Positions 41,041 to 51,100 of a DNA stretch of 64,000 bases are shown here, piece by piece. The stretch lies in assembly GCA_049642465.1 (NCBI GenBank), contig JBAROV010000175.1, forward strand, positions 1 to 64,000. The letters are read 5' to 3'. The notes below the pieces were generated by a model. The model ran no database searches, was not told the DNA's origin, and saw nothing but the letters and a program-made list of their open reading frames with translations. Numbering within the stretch: the stretch's first letter is position 1; each line of letters starts with the position of its first letter. The translations under genes were made by a program, and so were the position numbers. The DNA comes from CAWDPQ01 sp049642465 (GTDB lineage Bacteria; Acidobacteriota; Vicinamibacteria; Vicinamibacterales; 2-12-FULL-66-21).

Positions 41041-44000
41041 CTAGAAGGCGAATCGAATCTGCACCTGCATATTGCGCATATCGAACGCGCGTGTCGCTGC
41101 GCCGAAGCCAGCATTCCTCGGCGTCAGCCGGGTCGGATTGAGTGTGCCGTCTGCCTGGAACTGCGCGTTGCGAATCGTCAGATCCGTCGGGCTGTTGAAC
41201 TGAATCTGGTTCTGACGGTTGTCGATGATTGCGGTGTTGAACAGGTTGAAGACGTCGAGTCGGAACTCGAGACGCCGTCCGCCGCCCATTCTGATGTCCC
41301 GCATGACGGCCAGATCAACGCGCTTGTCCGGACAGCCCCTGAGGATGTTGCGGCCCGATTCGAGACCAACGCTTCGGTAAGTCGGTCCTGTAACGGCGGC
41401 GACGTTGAACTGTGCGTACTGATCATCCGAACAGCCGCTGCCAGGATCGCCGACATAGACGATGCGAGCGCCGTAATCCGGGGACCCGGTCAGGTTCACG
41501 CTGCCGCCATTCGCGTTGTACGAGTAATTGAGGTCGTACGCCGCGCCCGAACCAGCAGTGAGAACGCCGGCGATCTGCCAGTCGTTCAGGATGAGCCCGA
41601 CGGCGCGGCCGAAACTGGACGGCACGTGCGGGAGCGACCACACCGCGTTTGCTTTCAGGTAGTGCGGGCGAACGTCCAGGTCCTCGTTCAGCTTTTCATA
41701 TTCGGCCTGATCGGGCCGAACGGAAAAGCTGCCGTCGGCATTGTGCTGCAGACGCGTCTGCAGGCCGGTATTGCCCTTGTACGAGATGCCCCAGGTGTAG
41801 TTCGCGCCGAACGAGAACCCGCTCCGGAACCGCCGGTTCAGCGAGAACTGCATCGAGTGATACGTGTCCCAGAACTCCGTCGTGTTCTGCTCGATGTTGC
41901 CGAGACCTCTGTACGGCTTCAAGAGGTTGGCAGTGTAGGCCGTCGCACCGGGCACGCTGCTCGTGCCAAGTGTCGGATCCTGGTTCTGTGGCAGGTATGC
42001 CGCACCGATGTCCACCGCATTGAGGTTGACTCTCTGGCCACCCTGGAGCGCGCCAAGCCGGTTGTATCCGTGGTTACCGACGTATGACACATCGATCGAG
42101 GTGTACCACGGCAGCGCGCGTTGAACGCCCACGTTCCACTGCCATGACGCCGGGACCTTCGCGTCGTACTGGAAGATGATCAACTGGGGAACGGGAACCG
42201 GGCTGAGCCCCTGTCCAAGCGTCTGCAACATGCCGTTGCGCAGGTCGCGGGCAGTGGCAATCGGCGGATTGCCAGGGATCGAGAACACGGTGTTCCCGTC
42301 CGGCCGGTCATAGTACAAACCGCCACCACCGCGGATCACCGTTGACTGTTCCCCGGTCAAATCGTAGGCGATGCCGAAACGCGGCCCGAGTACGAGCTTC
42401 GGCCAGACATACCCGGTTTTCGCGATGCCGTCGCCGGCTCGCCGGATCCCGTTCAAGGCGTTGCCTGTATTCGGGATGGGTGTTCCGATCGCGGCCTGAG
42501 TATTGGACGCGCCCGGCGCCGTCAGGATTTGACCAGTCCGGGGATCCATCGCGTTCCGTGTATTTCCGGAACACGTCGCTGCACCGTTGCTGCATCCTGC
42601 GACGTACATGATGGGCGCCTGCGCTGCATTCCACTGATCGGGGAAGAAGTTCGACATCTGCTGGAACCGGTCGTACTGCGGCTGCTGACGCGTGAATCGC
42701 ACGCCGTAGTCGATCGTCATCCGGTTGTTCATCTTCCAGTTGTCCTGGATGTAGAACTCGGTGTTGTTGTAGATCATGTGACCTTCGACAAAGTCCGACG
42801 CCTGCAGGTACTGCGTGAACACGCCGGTCGCAGCATTCGCGTAGCCAAAACCGGTATCCAGCGCATTGTTGGTGTCGTTGCCGAAGTTGACAAAACCCTG
42901 GAAGCTGAGATTTGCGAGGCCGCCGGCGCCGGTGTTCTGCGCCTTGAAGCTGTGGTTGTTGTAGAAGCCGCCCTTGATGGTGTGCGTGCCCTTGACTTTC
43001 GTCAAACTGACGGCCACGTCGTTGGTCCGATTGATATTCAGCCACCCCGGATATCGTTGATTCGGAGGCGCCGCGCCGATGCGGTTACCCCAACCGAAGA
43101 CTGGCGGAAGATTCATCGTCCGTGTCGAGGCGTCCCACCAGGAAGGCTTCACGTCGTTCAGCACCTCCAGGACGTAGTAATTGTCGTTGCTGACGCGCCC
43201 AGCCTCTGGGTAGAGCAGCGGGAAGTTCGGCATGCTCGCCAGCCTGTTCGCCGAATCATTGACCAGCACGCCGTTTTCGTTGCCACCCACCAACTCATTC
43301 CGGATGAACCCCCACGTGCCTTCCAGGAAGGTCGTCGAGTTGATGGTGTAGTTCACGGTCGCCGCGTAGTTGGTGATGTACGGATACGGCGTCTTGACGT
43401 CCGTGAATCCGGGGATCAGCCCTGGCGTAGTGATCGGCCGAGCGCGCTGGCCTGAGTACTTCCAGTTGAAACGCAGGTTCGGCGTCACCTGGTAATCGAT
43501 GCGGAGAGCGGGCTGCTGCGTCAGGTTCTCGACTTTTGGCGGCTGAATCTCATAGTTGTAGTTCGTGCCCGCGCGCTGCTCGATGTTGGGAAGCGGATAC
43601 CGTCCGAGCACCGCGAGCCCGGTCTGATATAGCCGATCGGCGGGAATGCGGTTGTTCGGGAACGGCTGCCGCGTGAGCGGATCGAGCAGTTGAGGGATCG
43701 GGGCGCCGTTCTGGTCCAGGCTCTGGGAGAAATCGCCGGCGCGCTCGAGCTGCGTAGGTACCCGCAGCCGAATCGGGTTGCCGTTGTTGATCGGGCTGTT
43801 GCGCGGACGATATTCGTGGCTGTAGAAGAAGAACAGTTTGTTGTTGCCACCTGGCTTGCCGATCGGCCCGCCAATCGAATAGCCCCAGTCGTTCTCCTTC
43901 GTCACCGGTTTTGGATCGCCGTTCTTCGCGTTCACCCAGCTGTTGGCGTTCCAGTCGGAATCCCGCTCGACGTCGTACAACGAGCCGCGGAACCGGTTCG

Positions 44001-44718
44001 TGCCGCTCTTGGTGACTGCCGTGACCTGCAGGCCGCTCGACCGGCCGAATTCGGCTTGGTACCCTTGGGTCAGCACCTTCACCTCACCGATCGATTCGAC
44101 GTTGAGTGGAAGCATGGTGCCGTTATTACCGGTGTCCATCGCGGACACGCCGTCCATCATGAGGTTGTTCTGAGCGACGCCTCCCAGCCGCACGAATCCG
44201 GTCGACCCGCCCCCCACGACCCCCGGCGTGAACTGGATCAGGTTGACGAAGTTGCCGCGCGCGTACGGCAGATTCTCAATCTGCTCCATCGAGATGGCGT
44301 ACGAGCGTTCACCGCTCTGCGACTGCACGATCGGCGATTCCGCCGTCACCGTGACGGTTTCCGCAACGCCTCCCGCTTCGAGAGTAATGGGGGGAACGCC
44401 GACGCGATCGGCGCCGCTCACGAGAATGCCGCTGCGCCTGACGGTCTTGAACGATTCCATCGTCACTTCGACCGTGTACGTGTCGGCCGTGACGTTCGCA
44501 ACCACGAAGTCGCCGGTCGCATTCGTGACGACGGGCGCCAGCTTGGTGCCGCGTGATTCGCTGATAAGAACGACCGTTGCGCCAGGGATCACCGCTCCCT
44601 GAGCGTCCTTGACCGTACCCGTCACCGTGCCCGTCGTGATCTGCGCCGTCACTGGCCAGCTGCCGATGCACAACGCGATGAGCGCCATCGCGAGCAAACG
44701 GACCAACCTCACCTGCAT
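41041..44718 (-). CDS. TonB-dependent receptor, Oar-like with carboxypeptidase regulatory domain
   Basis: A 1225-residue outer-membrane transporter. Signal peptide (LLAMALIALCIGSWPVTAQ), then a CarboxypepD_reg-like beta-sandwich (about 27-110: GTVTGTVKDAQGAVIPGATV), a plug domain (about 115-240: QSQSGERSYAISMEQIENLP, NNLMMDGVSAMD), and a 22-strand barrel ending in a C-terminal aromatic residue (MQVQIRFAF). Such receptors import oligosaccharides or other large nutrients in Acidobacteriota. No SusD partner is adjacent. The ATG at 44718 has a GGAGG Shine-Dalgarno four bases upstream. Two TGCATGCA-type sites lie 147-219 bp upstream, suggesting control by the GntR protein near 2 kb. Confidence 0.9.
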   Translation of the reverse strand: MQVRLVRLLAMALIALCIGSWPVTAQITTGTVTGTVKDAQGAVIPGATVVLISESRGTKLAPVVTNATGDFVVANVTADTYTVEVTMESFKTVRRSGILVSGADRVGVPPITLEAGGVAETVTVTAESPIVQSQSGERSYAISMEQIENLPYARGNFVNLIQFTPGVVGGGSTGFVRLGGVAQNNLMMDGVSAMDTGNNGTMLPLNVESIGEVKVLTQGYQAEFGRSSGLQVTAVTKSGTNRFRGSLYDVERDSDWNANSWVNAKNGDPKPVTKENDWGYSIGGPIGKPGGNNKLFFFYSHEYRPRNSPINNGNPIRLRVPTQLERAGDFSQSLDQNGAPIPQLLDPLTRQPFPNNRIPADRLYQTGLAVLGRYPLPNIEQRAGTNYNYEIQPPKVENLTQQPALRIDYQVTPNLRFNWKYSGQRARPITTPGLIPGFTDVKTPYPYITNYAATVNYTINSTTFLEGTWGFIRNELVGGNENGVLVNDSANRLASMPNFPLLYPEAGRVSNDNYYVLEVLNDVKPSWWDASTRTMNLPPVFGWGNRIGAAPPNQRYPGWLNINRTNDVAVSLTKVKGTHTIKGGFYNNHSFKAQNTGAGGLANLSFQGFVNFGNDTNNALDTGFGYANAATGVFTQYLQASDFVEGHMIYNNTEFYIQDNWKMNNRMTIDYGVRFTRQQPQYDRFQQMSNFFPDQWNAAQAPIMYVAGCSNGAATCSGNTRNAMDPRTGQILTAPGASNTQAAIGTPIPNTGNALNGIRRAGDGIAKTGYVWPKLVLGPRFGIAYDLTGEQSTVIRGGGGLYYDRPDGNTVFSIPGNPPIATARDLRNGMLQTLGQGLSPVPVPQLIIFQYDAKVPASWQWNVGVQRALPWYTSIDVSYVGNHGYNRLGALQGGQRVNLNAVDIGAAYLPQNQDPTLGTSSVPGATAYTANLLKPYRGLGNIEQNTTEFWDTYHSMQFSLNRRFRSGFSFGANYTWGISYKGNTGLQTRLQHNADGSFSVRPDQAEYEKLNEDLDVRPHYLKANAVWSLPHVPSSFGRAVGLILNDWQIAGVLTAGSGAAYDLNYSYNANGGSVNLTGSPDYGARIVYVGDPGSGCSDDQYAQFNVAAVTGPTYRSVGLESGRNILRGCPDKRVDLAVMRDIRMGGGRRLEFRLDVFNLFNTAIIDNRQNQIQFNSPTDLTIRNAQFQADGTLNPTRLTPRNAGFGAATRAFDMRNMQVQIRFAF

Positions 44719-44864
44719 GCCGCCTCCTCTCACCGCACCCAACATTGCACGCGGCTTGTCGCCATCGTGCTCCACGATTCCATCAAACAAGGGTCGCCGG
44801 ACCGAGTCTCACTAACGAGGTCAGTACCTGCCGGTACCGATCAGCGGCCGAAGGTTAAACCAGA

Positions 44865-44874
44865 TTGCATGCAG
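44865..44874. promoter_or_regulatory. Operator-like palindrome TTGCATGCAG (site C)
   Basis: Identical over 13 bp (AGATTGCATGCAG, 44862-44874) to site B before the GntR gene. It lies in the 236-bp gap between the aldose epimerase stop and the TonB receptor start, 147 bp before the receptor ATG. The rest of that gap holds no gene. Confidence 0.5.
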
Positions 44875-44927
44875 AGTCCATAGTACAAACCGCTAAACCT
44901 CCGCCAAGTGGCGCAGGATCCATCTTT

Positions 44928-44937
44928 TTGTATGCAG
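44928..44937. promoter_or_regulatory. Degenerate operator-like site TTGTATGCAG (site D)
   Basis: One mismatch from site C and 63 bp from it centre to centre, six helical turns, so two bound dimers would face the same side of the DNA. A looping arrangement like that of sites A and B is possible. Weaker than the other three sites. Confidence 0.35.
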
Positions 44938-44954
44938 GGGAAGCGCGCTTCCAG

Positions 44955-46040
44955 TTAGAAGCCGAACGGGCGGATCCAGAAGCTTTCCGTCCACACCCCG
45001 CCTGGAGGGATGCTCTGGAGCTCTTTGTAGAGGCCTTTGTGCGCCATGTTCATCGCATTGGTTATGGCGGCCATCGGCTCGAAGCAGATGAAGTTCCGGT
45101 TGGCCGGGGACGCGTTCGGATTCTGCGATCCGACGGCAGGTTTCGGGGCGTAGACCACCATGGCACGGTAATTTTTCCCAACCACAACGTCCAACCGCTG
45201 CGACTTCCCCCTGACCGACATGATCGCCGAGCCGGACCCGTCACGAACGAGATCGCCAAAAACGTGATCCAGATCGACATCCTTCAGCGCGATGGATTTC
45301 GGATCGGGAAACACGGTTTCTATGGGCTGGGTCTCACCCGTCGGGACCTTGTTCGGCGCGAGGAGCCACTGCGTTTTGGCCCCAAGACTGACCGTCCACT
45401 CGTCGCGGGTCGAGTCGGTCAACTGGAAGTACGGGTGGTAGCCGATCGAAACGGGCATCGGTTCGCCGCTCATGTTTTCGATTCGGGTGGTTACAGCGAG
45501 AACGCCGTCTTCCAGGCGATAGGTCATGTCGATCGTGTGGGCGAACGGAAACTGTTTCATCCATTTCGGGTTGCGGAAGAACTCCAGGCGGCTGGTCACG
45601 CGCGCAGACGAACCCTCCGCCTTCGTTTCGACGACCCTCCAGCGATCGTTCGTCGTCAAGAAACCGTGAATGGGGATCGCGCCGCGCACGTTGCCAAGCT
45701 CCATATCGAACGGGTATCGCTGTCCGTTGGCGTAGAACGCCTGCTCGTCGAGGCGGTTCGCCCACGGCGCCATGAAGGGGATCCCCATCATCGACGGCTT
45801 CGCTTTGAACTCTTCGACTGACGCGTAAGGCCAACGCAGGATCTTCTGACCTTTGACCGTCATGTCGAAGGCAATGTTTCCGACCGAGGGAACGATCGAA
45901 ACCGACACATCGTTCTTGGCATCACGCAGTTCGACTACGTCGCCGTGCTGCCGCGCACTGTACTGCTGAAACGATGCCGTTGGGGCGGCGAGACCGAGTG
46001 CGGTCAGGAGCCAAAACGCTGTCAATTTGGGCGTTGACAT
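44955..46040 (-). CDS. Aldose 1-epimerase family protein, exported
   Basis: A 361-residue mutarotase-like enzyme with a signal peptide (AFWLLTALGLAAPTASF). The expected residues appear as NRLDEQAF, the first catalytic His in PIHGFL, the second in SIGYHPYFQL, and the base Glu in NFICFEPM. It would interconvert alpha and beta anomers of an aldose in the periplasm, which suits the anomer-specific quinoprotein dehydrogenases nearby. ATG 46040 has GAGGAGAAGG directly upstream; an apparent earlier start at 46052 is TTG within that Shine-Dalgarno. The Gfo/Idh gene ends 8 bp upstream. Confidence 0.87.
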   Translation of the reverse strand: MSTPKLTAFWLLTALGLAAPTASFQQYSARQHGDVVELRDAKNDVSVSIVPSVGNIAFDMTVKGQKILRWPYASVEEFKAKPSMMGIPFMAPWANRLDEQAFYANGQRYPFDMELGNVRGAIPIHGFLTTNDRWRVVETKAEGSSARVTSRLEFFRNPKWMKQFPFAHTIDMTYRLEDGVLAVTTRIENMSGEPMPVSIGYHPYFQLTDSTRDEWTVSLGAKTQWLLAPNKVPTGETQPIETVFPDPKSIALKDVDLDHVFGDLVRDGSGSAIMSVRGKSQRLDVVVGKNYRAMVVYAPKPAVGSQNPNASPANRNFICFEPMAAITNAMNMAHKGLYKELQSIPPGGVWTESFWIRPFGF

Positions 46041-46048
46041 CCTTCTCC

Positions 46049-47179
46049 TCAAAAGCGCGGGATTTGAACCTTCTCTCCCCCCTTGAGCGCCGACTGGTGT
46101 GCGCAGATTCCCACCATCGTCCAGTTGACGGAGGTTTCGGCATCCGGCATCGCGGCCTGTTTGCCGAGGCAGGCCATCAGAAAGTTGTGTGCCAGGTGCG
46201 GATGGGAGCCGCCGTGACCGCCGCCCTGCAGGAATGAGAGGTGTTCCGCGTCCTGAATAGCGGCCGGCTGCGTGAAGCGGCGGACCGGCTCGGGCAGCAG
46301 GCGCGCGTAGTCAGGTACCTTCACGCGCTTTGGAATGTCGGCTTCGCTCAGCGGCTGCTCGGTCGTGCTCTTCGTATGAATCACCGGTTCTTCGTTTTCA
46401 ACCTGCTGCCACTCGAACGATTTCTTCGAACCATACACATCGAAGCTCTCGCGGTACTGGCGCGCGGTATTGAACAGACTGCGTGTCACTTCGGCGCACA
46501 CGTCCGAGTCGCGCAGTTTGAAGGTCGCCGTCTCGATCGCGAATGGACTCCCGTACTTCGGGATCAGTTTCTCGTCGATGCGACCGGACCCGTGGCAAAC
46601 GACGTGCTCGGCGTGCTTACCGAGAATCGCGAGACACGGACTGACGCAGTGCGTCGCGTAGTGCATCGGCGGAAAACCTTCCCAATAGCCCGGCCAGCCG
46701 TCCATGTCCTGCTGGTGGCTGCCTCGGAGGAACTGAATCCGCCCGAGCTCCCCCTTGTCGTACAACTCCTTCGCAAACAGGTACTCGCGACTGTATACGA
46801 CGGTCTCCATCATCATGTAGACCTTGCCGCTCTTCCTCTGCGATTCCACGATTTGCCGGCATTCGTCGATCGTTGTGGCCGCCGGTACGGTGCTGGCGAC
46901 ATGTTTGCCGGCCTGCAACGCGGCAATCGACTGCGGCGCATGGTCGGCGATGGGCGAATTGATGTGCACGGCATCGACGTTCGGATCCTTCAGCAGCGCC
47001 TCGTAATCCGTGTAGCGCGTGGCGACGCGAAATCGGTCGCCGCACGCGTCAAGCTCCTTTTTGTCGCGGCGGCAGAGTGCGTACATCTCGGCGTTTGGGT
47101 GGCGTTGATAAATAGGGATGAATTCAGCCCCGAACCCGAGCCCGACTATCGCGACACGAATCTTTCCATCGGATGCCAT
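46049..47179 (-). CDS. Gfo/Idh/MocA family protein lacking the EKP motif
   Basis: A 376-residue protein with a cytoplasmic-type Rossmann start (VAIVGLGFGAEF, 9-20) and no signal peptide. Where family members have the catalytic EKP, this protein has TVP at 97-99 (GKHVASTVPAATT), so the usual lysine is missing. The C-terminal domain keeps His-rich elements (GGGHGGSHPHLAHNF) typical of the GH109-like or inositol-dehydrogenase branch. It may use another base or be a hydrolase/epimerase. ATG 47179 was chosen; the longer frame translates a CACGAAG repeat. It is co-directional with the aldose epimerase 8 bp downstream. Confidence 0.82.
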   Translation of the reverse strand: MASDGKIRVAIVGLGFGAEFIPIYQRHPNAEMYALCRRDKKELDACGDRFRVATRYTDYEALLKDPNVDAVHINSPIADHAPQSIAALQAGKHVASTVPAATTIDECRQIVESQRKSGKVYMMMETVVYSREYLFAKELYDKGELGRIQFLRGSHQQDMDGWPGYWEGFPPMHYATHCVSPCLAILGKHAEHVVCHGSGRIDEKLIPKYGSPFAIETATFKLRDSDVCAEVTRSLFNTARQYRESFDVYGSKKSFEWQQVENEEPVIHTKSTTEQPLSEADIPKRVKVPDYARLLPEPVRRFTQPAAIQDAEHLSFLQGGGHGGSHPHLAHNFLMACLGKQAAMPDAETSVNWTMVGICAHQSALKGGEKVQIPRF

Positions 47180-47250
47180 ACTCTCGTCACTCCGCTCTTC
47201 GATCGCCCCAACAACTTTCGCCGCTGCCGTCACGTACCACAGGGGGTTAC

Positions 47251-47340
47251 CACGAAGGCCGCGAAGCCACAAAGAACACGAAGCTTTTGGTGTTTCTTTA
47301 TAGCTTCGTGGCCTTCGAGTCTTCGTGGCCTTCGTGCCGC
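47251..47340. repeat. CACGAAG heptad repeat, inverted pair
   Basis: CACGAAGGCC and related units on one strand and GTGGCCTTCGAGTCTTCGTG on the other flank a TTTTGGTGTTTCTTTATA centre, giving a long stem-loop in the 223-bp gap between the Gfo/Idh start and the ThuA stop. The same family is at 76-119, 52579-52610 and 61826-61980. No gene in the gap. Confidence 0.7.
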
Positions 47341-47402
47341 GCGTCACCGGTGTCGTGTCGCACGCGACAGCCTGCTAGCGAACGTCGATCCAGTTTCGGC
47401 CG

Positions 47403-48137
47403 CTACTGCACCGCCCACCGGATCGCATTCCGGATCAGGCGGTGAAACATCGGGTGCCCCCACACACGCTCGTCGTGTCCATATGCGGTGTAGAACACGC
47501 GCCCCTTCCCATGCGTCCGCACCCATGTCCACGGTTCACGCCGCACATCATCGACGCGCTCCATCAGCACCACGCGATCCTGGTTGTGCATCGTGTGCAC
47601 GTAGGTTTCGTCCCACACCTGGAACGGCTGGATTCCCTCCATGACGGCGTGATCCGACTTCACGATAGCGGCCGTGAACTCACCGGTGCCGTGGCTCTGG
47701 AACTGGGCCCCGACGAGAGCCACGTACGCTGGTGAGTTTCTGAAGCAATACGAAGCCGCGTGGATCGGCAGAAAAGCCTTGCCGCCTGCCACGAAATCGA
47801 GCAGCGCCTTCTCCTGCTCGGGCGTGATCGTGTTGTGGTTGGCGTAGATCATCAGCGCGTCGTATTTTGCGAGGTTTGCGGCGTTGAGGTCGTTCGGGTC
47901 GCCTGTGTAGGTAAACGTGATGCCGTCGGACGCCAGAGCATCGGCCAGCATGGGTTCGAATCTCGCCGAATCGTGATGTTTGCTGTTGTGACCGAGAAAC
48001 AGCACCTGAATCGCTCTCTTTCCGGGCGCCTGTCCGGGATTCTTTTGCGGAGTGCCCAACTGCGATGATGGCGGCTGACCCTGCAGCGCGCCGAGTGCCA
48101 CCCACAGGCTCACGATGCAGGCGACGATGGTGGTCAT
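47403..48137 (-). CDS. ThuA-domain exported protein
   Basis: A 244-residue protein with a signal peptide (TIVACIVSLWVALGALQG) and one ThuA domain: QVLFLGHNSKHHDSARF, FVAGGKAFLPIHAASYCF and TWVRTHGKGRVFYTAYGHDERV. It is the third ThuA protein in this region and the simplest. The ATG at 48137 overlaps the stop of the large PVC-type gene (TAATG), so the two are coupled. Longer in-frame readings extend far into that gene and are not credible. Confidence 0.87.
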   Translation of the reverse strand: MTTIVACIVSLWVALGALQGQPPSSQLGTPQKNPGQAPGKRAIQVLFLGHNSKHHDSARFEPMLADALASDGITFTYTGDPNDLNAANLAKYDALMIYANHNTITPEQEKALLDFVAGGKAFLPIHAASYCFRNSPAYVALVGAQFQSHGTGEFTAAIVKSDHAVMEGIQPFQVWDETYVHTMHNQDRVVLMERVDDVRREPWTWVRTHGKGRVFYTAYGHDERVWGHPMFHRLIRNAIRWAVQ

Positions 48138-51100
48138 TATCTCGCTCCTCCGCGCCCGCGTCCTGCTGGCGCAACAACCCGAAGGATGCCGTTCATCAGT
48201 CGCCAATGTCCCGGGAACGTACAGACGTACGGATACTGCCCCTGCGTCGTCGGGGCCTTGAACTGGAACGTCAGTTTGTCCCCCGGATCGACGAGCTTCG
48301 TCGAGAAGAGAACCTCGGGGATCTCCGGAACGTATTGCTGCGCGACGGCATTGGGAGACTGGGCCAACCGATCGGCGGCCGTGCCGATAGTTTCGAGCGC
48401 GCCGGAGGCGCCGAGCACGAAGTTGTGCTGCATCTGATCGGGATTGTCGAACACGATTTCGACAAGCTGGCCCGGAGCCACGGTCAGTTCTCCGAGATCG
48501 AATTTCAGCTGACCAGGAATCACCGATAACCGGAGCGTGATGTCGGGTGCCTGCGGCGCGGGCGGTGGCAGCGCGCCCGCAGCGACACCGCCGCTGGCGG
48601 TGAATGCCACGTGCGCGGCAAGTTCGCCAGGTCGCGTGTAAAGCGCGCCCGCATTCGTCTGGCGTTCCACTCGGTACTTCCACGTGCCGGCGAGAGGAAT
48701 CCGGTTGTCCCCCGCTTGAAGGTACATGGCATCCGGCGTCCCAAGAAATCCGCCATCGTTGCGGCTGTTCTGGATGCGCACGGTCAGGGTGTTCGCACCT
48801 GGTTTGATGGTCCCCTGCGGCAGGTCGTAGGTTGGCGGGAGGAAACCGCGACCGCCGCCGGTCTGTGCGCCGCGCCCGCCCCCAGGTTGCGGAACGACGG
48901 GCAGGCCGTTGACCCACACTTCGGAAATATTGTTGACGCGACCAAGCGTCAGGGCGGTCGCCTTCGCCTCCTGTGGAACCTCGACGCTCCGTGTAAACCA
49001 CACCACGCCGTCGAAATCGGGCAGTCCGCGCGACTCCCAGTTGCCAGGCACCTCCATGTCTTTCCAGGCCGTCAGGTCTTTCGCGGGCGGGACTCGCCAG
49101 TCGGGCTTCGTCGTCCCAAGCCTGAGCGGCACCGGCAGGTCGGCGAACGGCAGTTTGTTCGTGTCGGACTGATACGACGTGAGGAAGGTGCTCTTGTGGC
49201 GAGTCGCCGCGATATAGAAGGCGCGACTGAGCCAGCGGTCACCATAGTTCTCGGCCTGCTGACTCTCTTTATAGAGAGCCGCGCCGATCTCGGGAGTAGA
49301 GGGCATCTCGGCGATCGTCAGCGTCGCCGCCAGCCTCGTGTGTAGATCCGGATCATGGAGGAGCCCAGCTGCGACGAGCGCGCTCGCTGCACCCGCCCCG
49401 TGAGGAAGAACCATCGCCGCAGCCTTGCGTACTCCTGCCGCTGGATGTTTGAGCGCGTCGACCGCGGCGCGGTAGGCTGGTGTAGTCGGGCTCTCCAGTT
49501 CTCCGAGGCCCTTCAGCGTCCACAGCGCGTGAAATGCCCCACCGCTGACCCCGACCGCATCGACGGTTTTGTTGTGGACCAGATCAATGAGGCGGGGAAC
49601 GACGTCCTTCTGGCCGCGCTCGATGATCAGACGCTGCGCTGTCAGACGCCAGAACATGTTGTCGGCGTTGAGCGCATCGACGAGCCCCGCCGGATCATTC
49701 TTCGACAGGCTTCGGCGTTTGGACGGAGTCGCGTTCTTGTACGAAATGCGATAGATGCGGCCGCGCAAGCGATCCCGCAACGAGGTCTCGTAGGCGTTCC
49801 CTTTTCCGTTGCTGTAGCCGGACGGCGTGGGATTGTGCTGGGCGATGAAGTTGTACCAGTCGGCAATCCATACGGCGCCGTCGGGACCCACTTGCGCATG
49901 CACGGGGGCCACCCATTCTTCCGCGCCCGCAAAAAGATTCCAGCCGTCACGAGTCACGAAGCTGGCGCCCTGCTTCTCCATGACGCCCTGGGCAACGAGA
50001 TGAGCCGTCGGCTCACTGATGAAGGCGATGCGGTTCCAATACTCCTTCGGGAACGAGCGCGCCGTATAGAGATGATGGCCGGCGGCTGCGGTAAACCCGC
50101 CGAACACGTCCACCTGACGGATATAAGGCGTTGTGGGATGAACCGCGTAAAACGATGCGAGACTCTGGTATCCCGGACCGCCCGCCCTTCCGGTCGGCAG
50201 GCCTTCGATGCCGTCGAAGTAGCGGTTCGGGATCGCCATATAAAAGCTCGGATCGTTGTTCGCGGTGGAGCCGAACACGTCGAACGTTTCAGAAAAGCCC
50301 AATCCCCACGTGTTGTTGGTCGAACTGGTCACGTACTCGAACTGGCTGCCGTCAGGCTTGAACCGGTACATGCCTTGACCGAACTGGAACTTCTTGCCGT
50401 TGATTTCCCCCTCGAATCCGGAGTAGCCGACCACGCCCCAGATGTAGTTGTCGGGCGCGTACTGCAGGTTCGATGGCTGCGCGTGCGTGTCGCGATTGCC
50501 CCAGCCGGTGCTCAGGATTTCGCGAACGTCGGCCTTGTCGTCACCGTTCGTGTCCTTCAAGAAAAGGATGTGCGGCGCCTGCGTGACGATGACACCGCCG
50601 TTGGCGAACGCCATGCTGGTGGCAATGTTGAGGTGCTCGGCAAAAACGGTGAACTTGTCGGCGCGGCCGTCGCCGTTCGTGTCTTCCAGGATCTTGATCT
50701 TGTCGTCGCCGGGTTGGCCGTCGAGCACTTCGTTGGGATAGTCGGTCGTCTCGATGACCCACAACCGCCCGCGCTCATCGAAGGAAAACGAAATCGGTTT
50801 GATGATGTCCGGTTCGCTGGCAAAGAGATCCATCGTGAATTCGGCCGGCGTTTGAATGAACTTCATCGATTCTGGCGGCGTGAACGGCAGCTGGAACTTC
50901 GGCGCCGGATCCCGGTTCTCGTAGTTCGGGACATTGAAGCCGTCCACGTAGACGACGCCCGGCGTTTCGAGGCGCTGCCATGCGAGCCTGGTGGCCTCCG
51001 GCAATGCTGAAAGGATGCCGCGTTCGACTTTGGTGTGGAACCCGGGATCTTTCCACGCATTCCCGTCCTGGCCGGCCGATGCGGCGAACACGGCTCCCTT

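Noticed and set aside
47251..47340. CRISPR array or replication iterons
   Set aside because: Units are short heptads without unique spacers, and there are no cas, rep or dnaA genes nearby.
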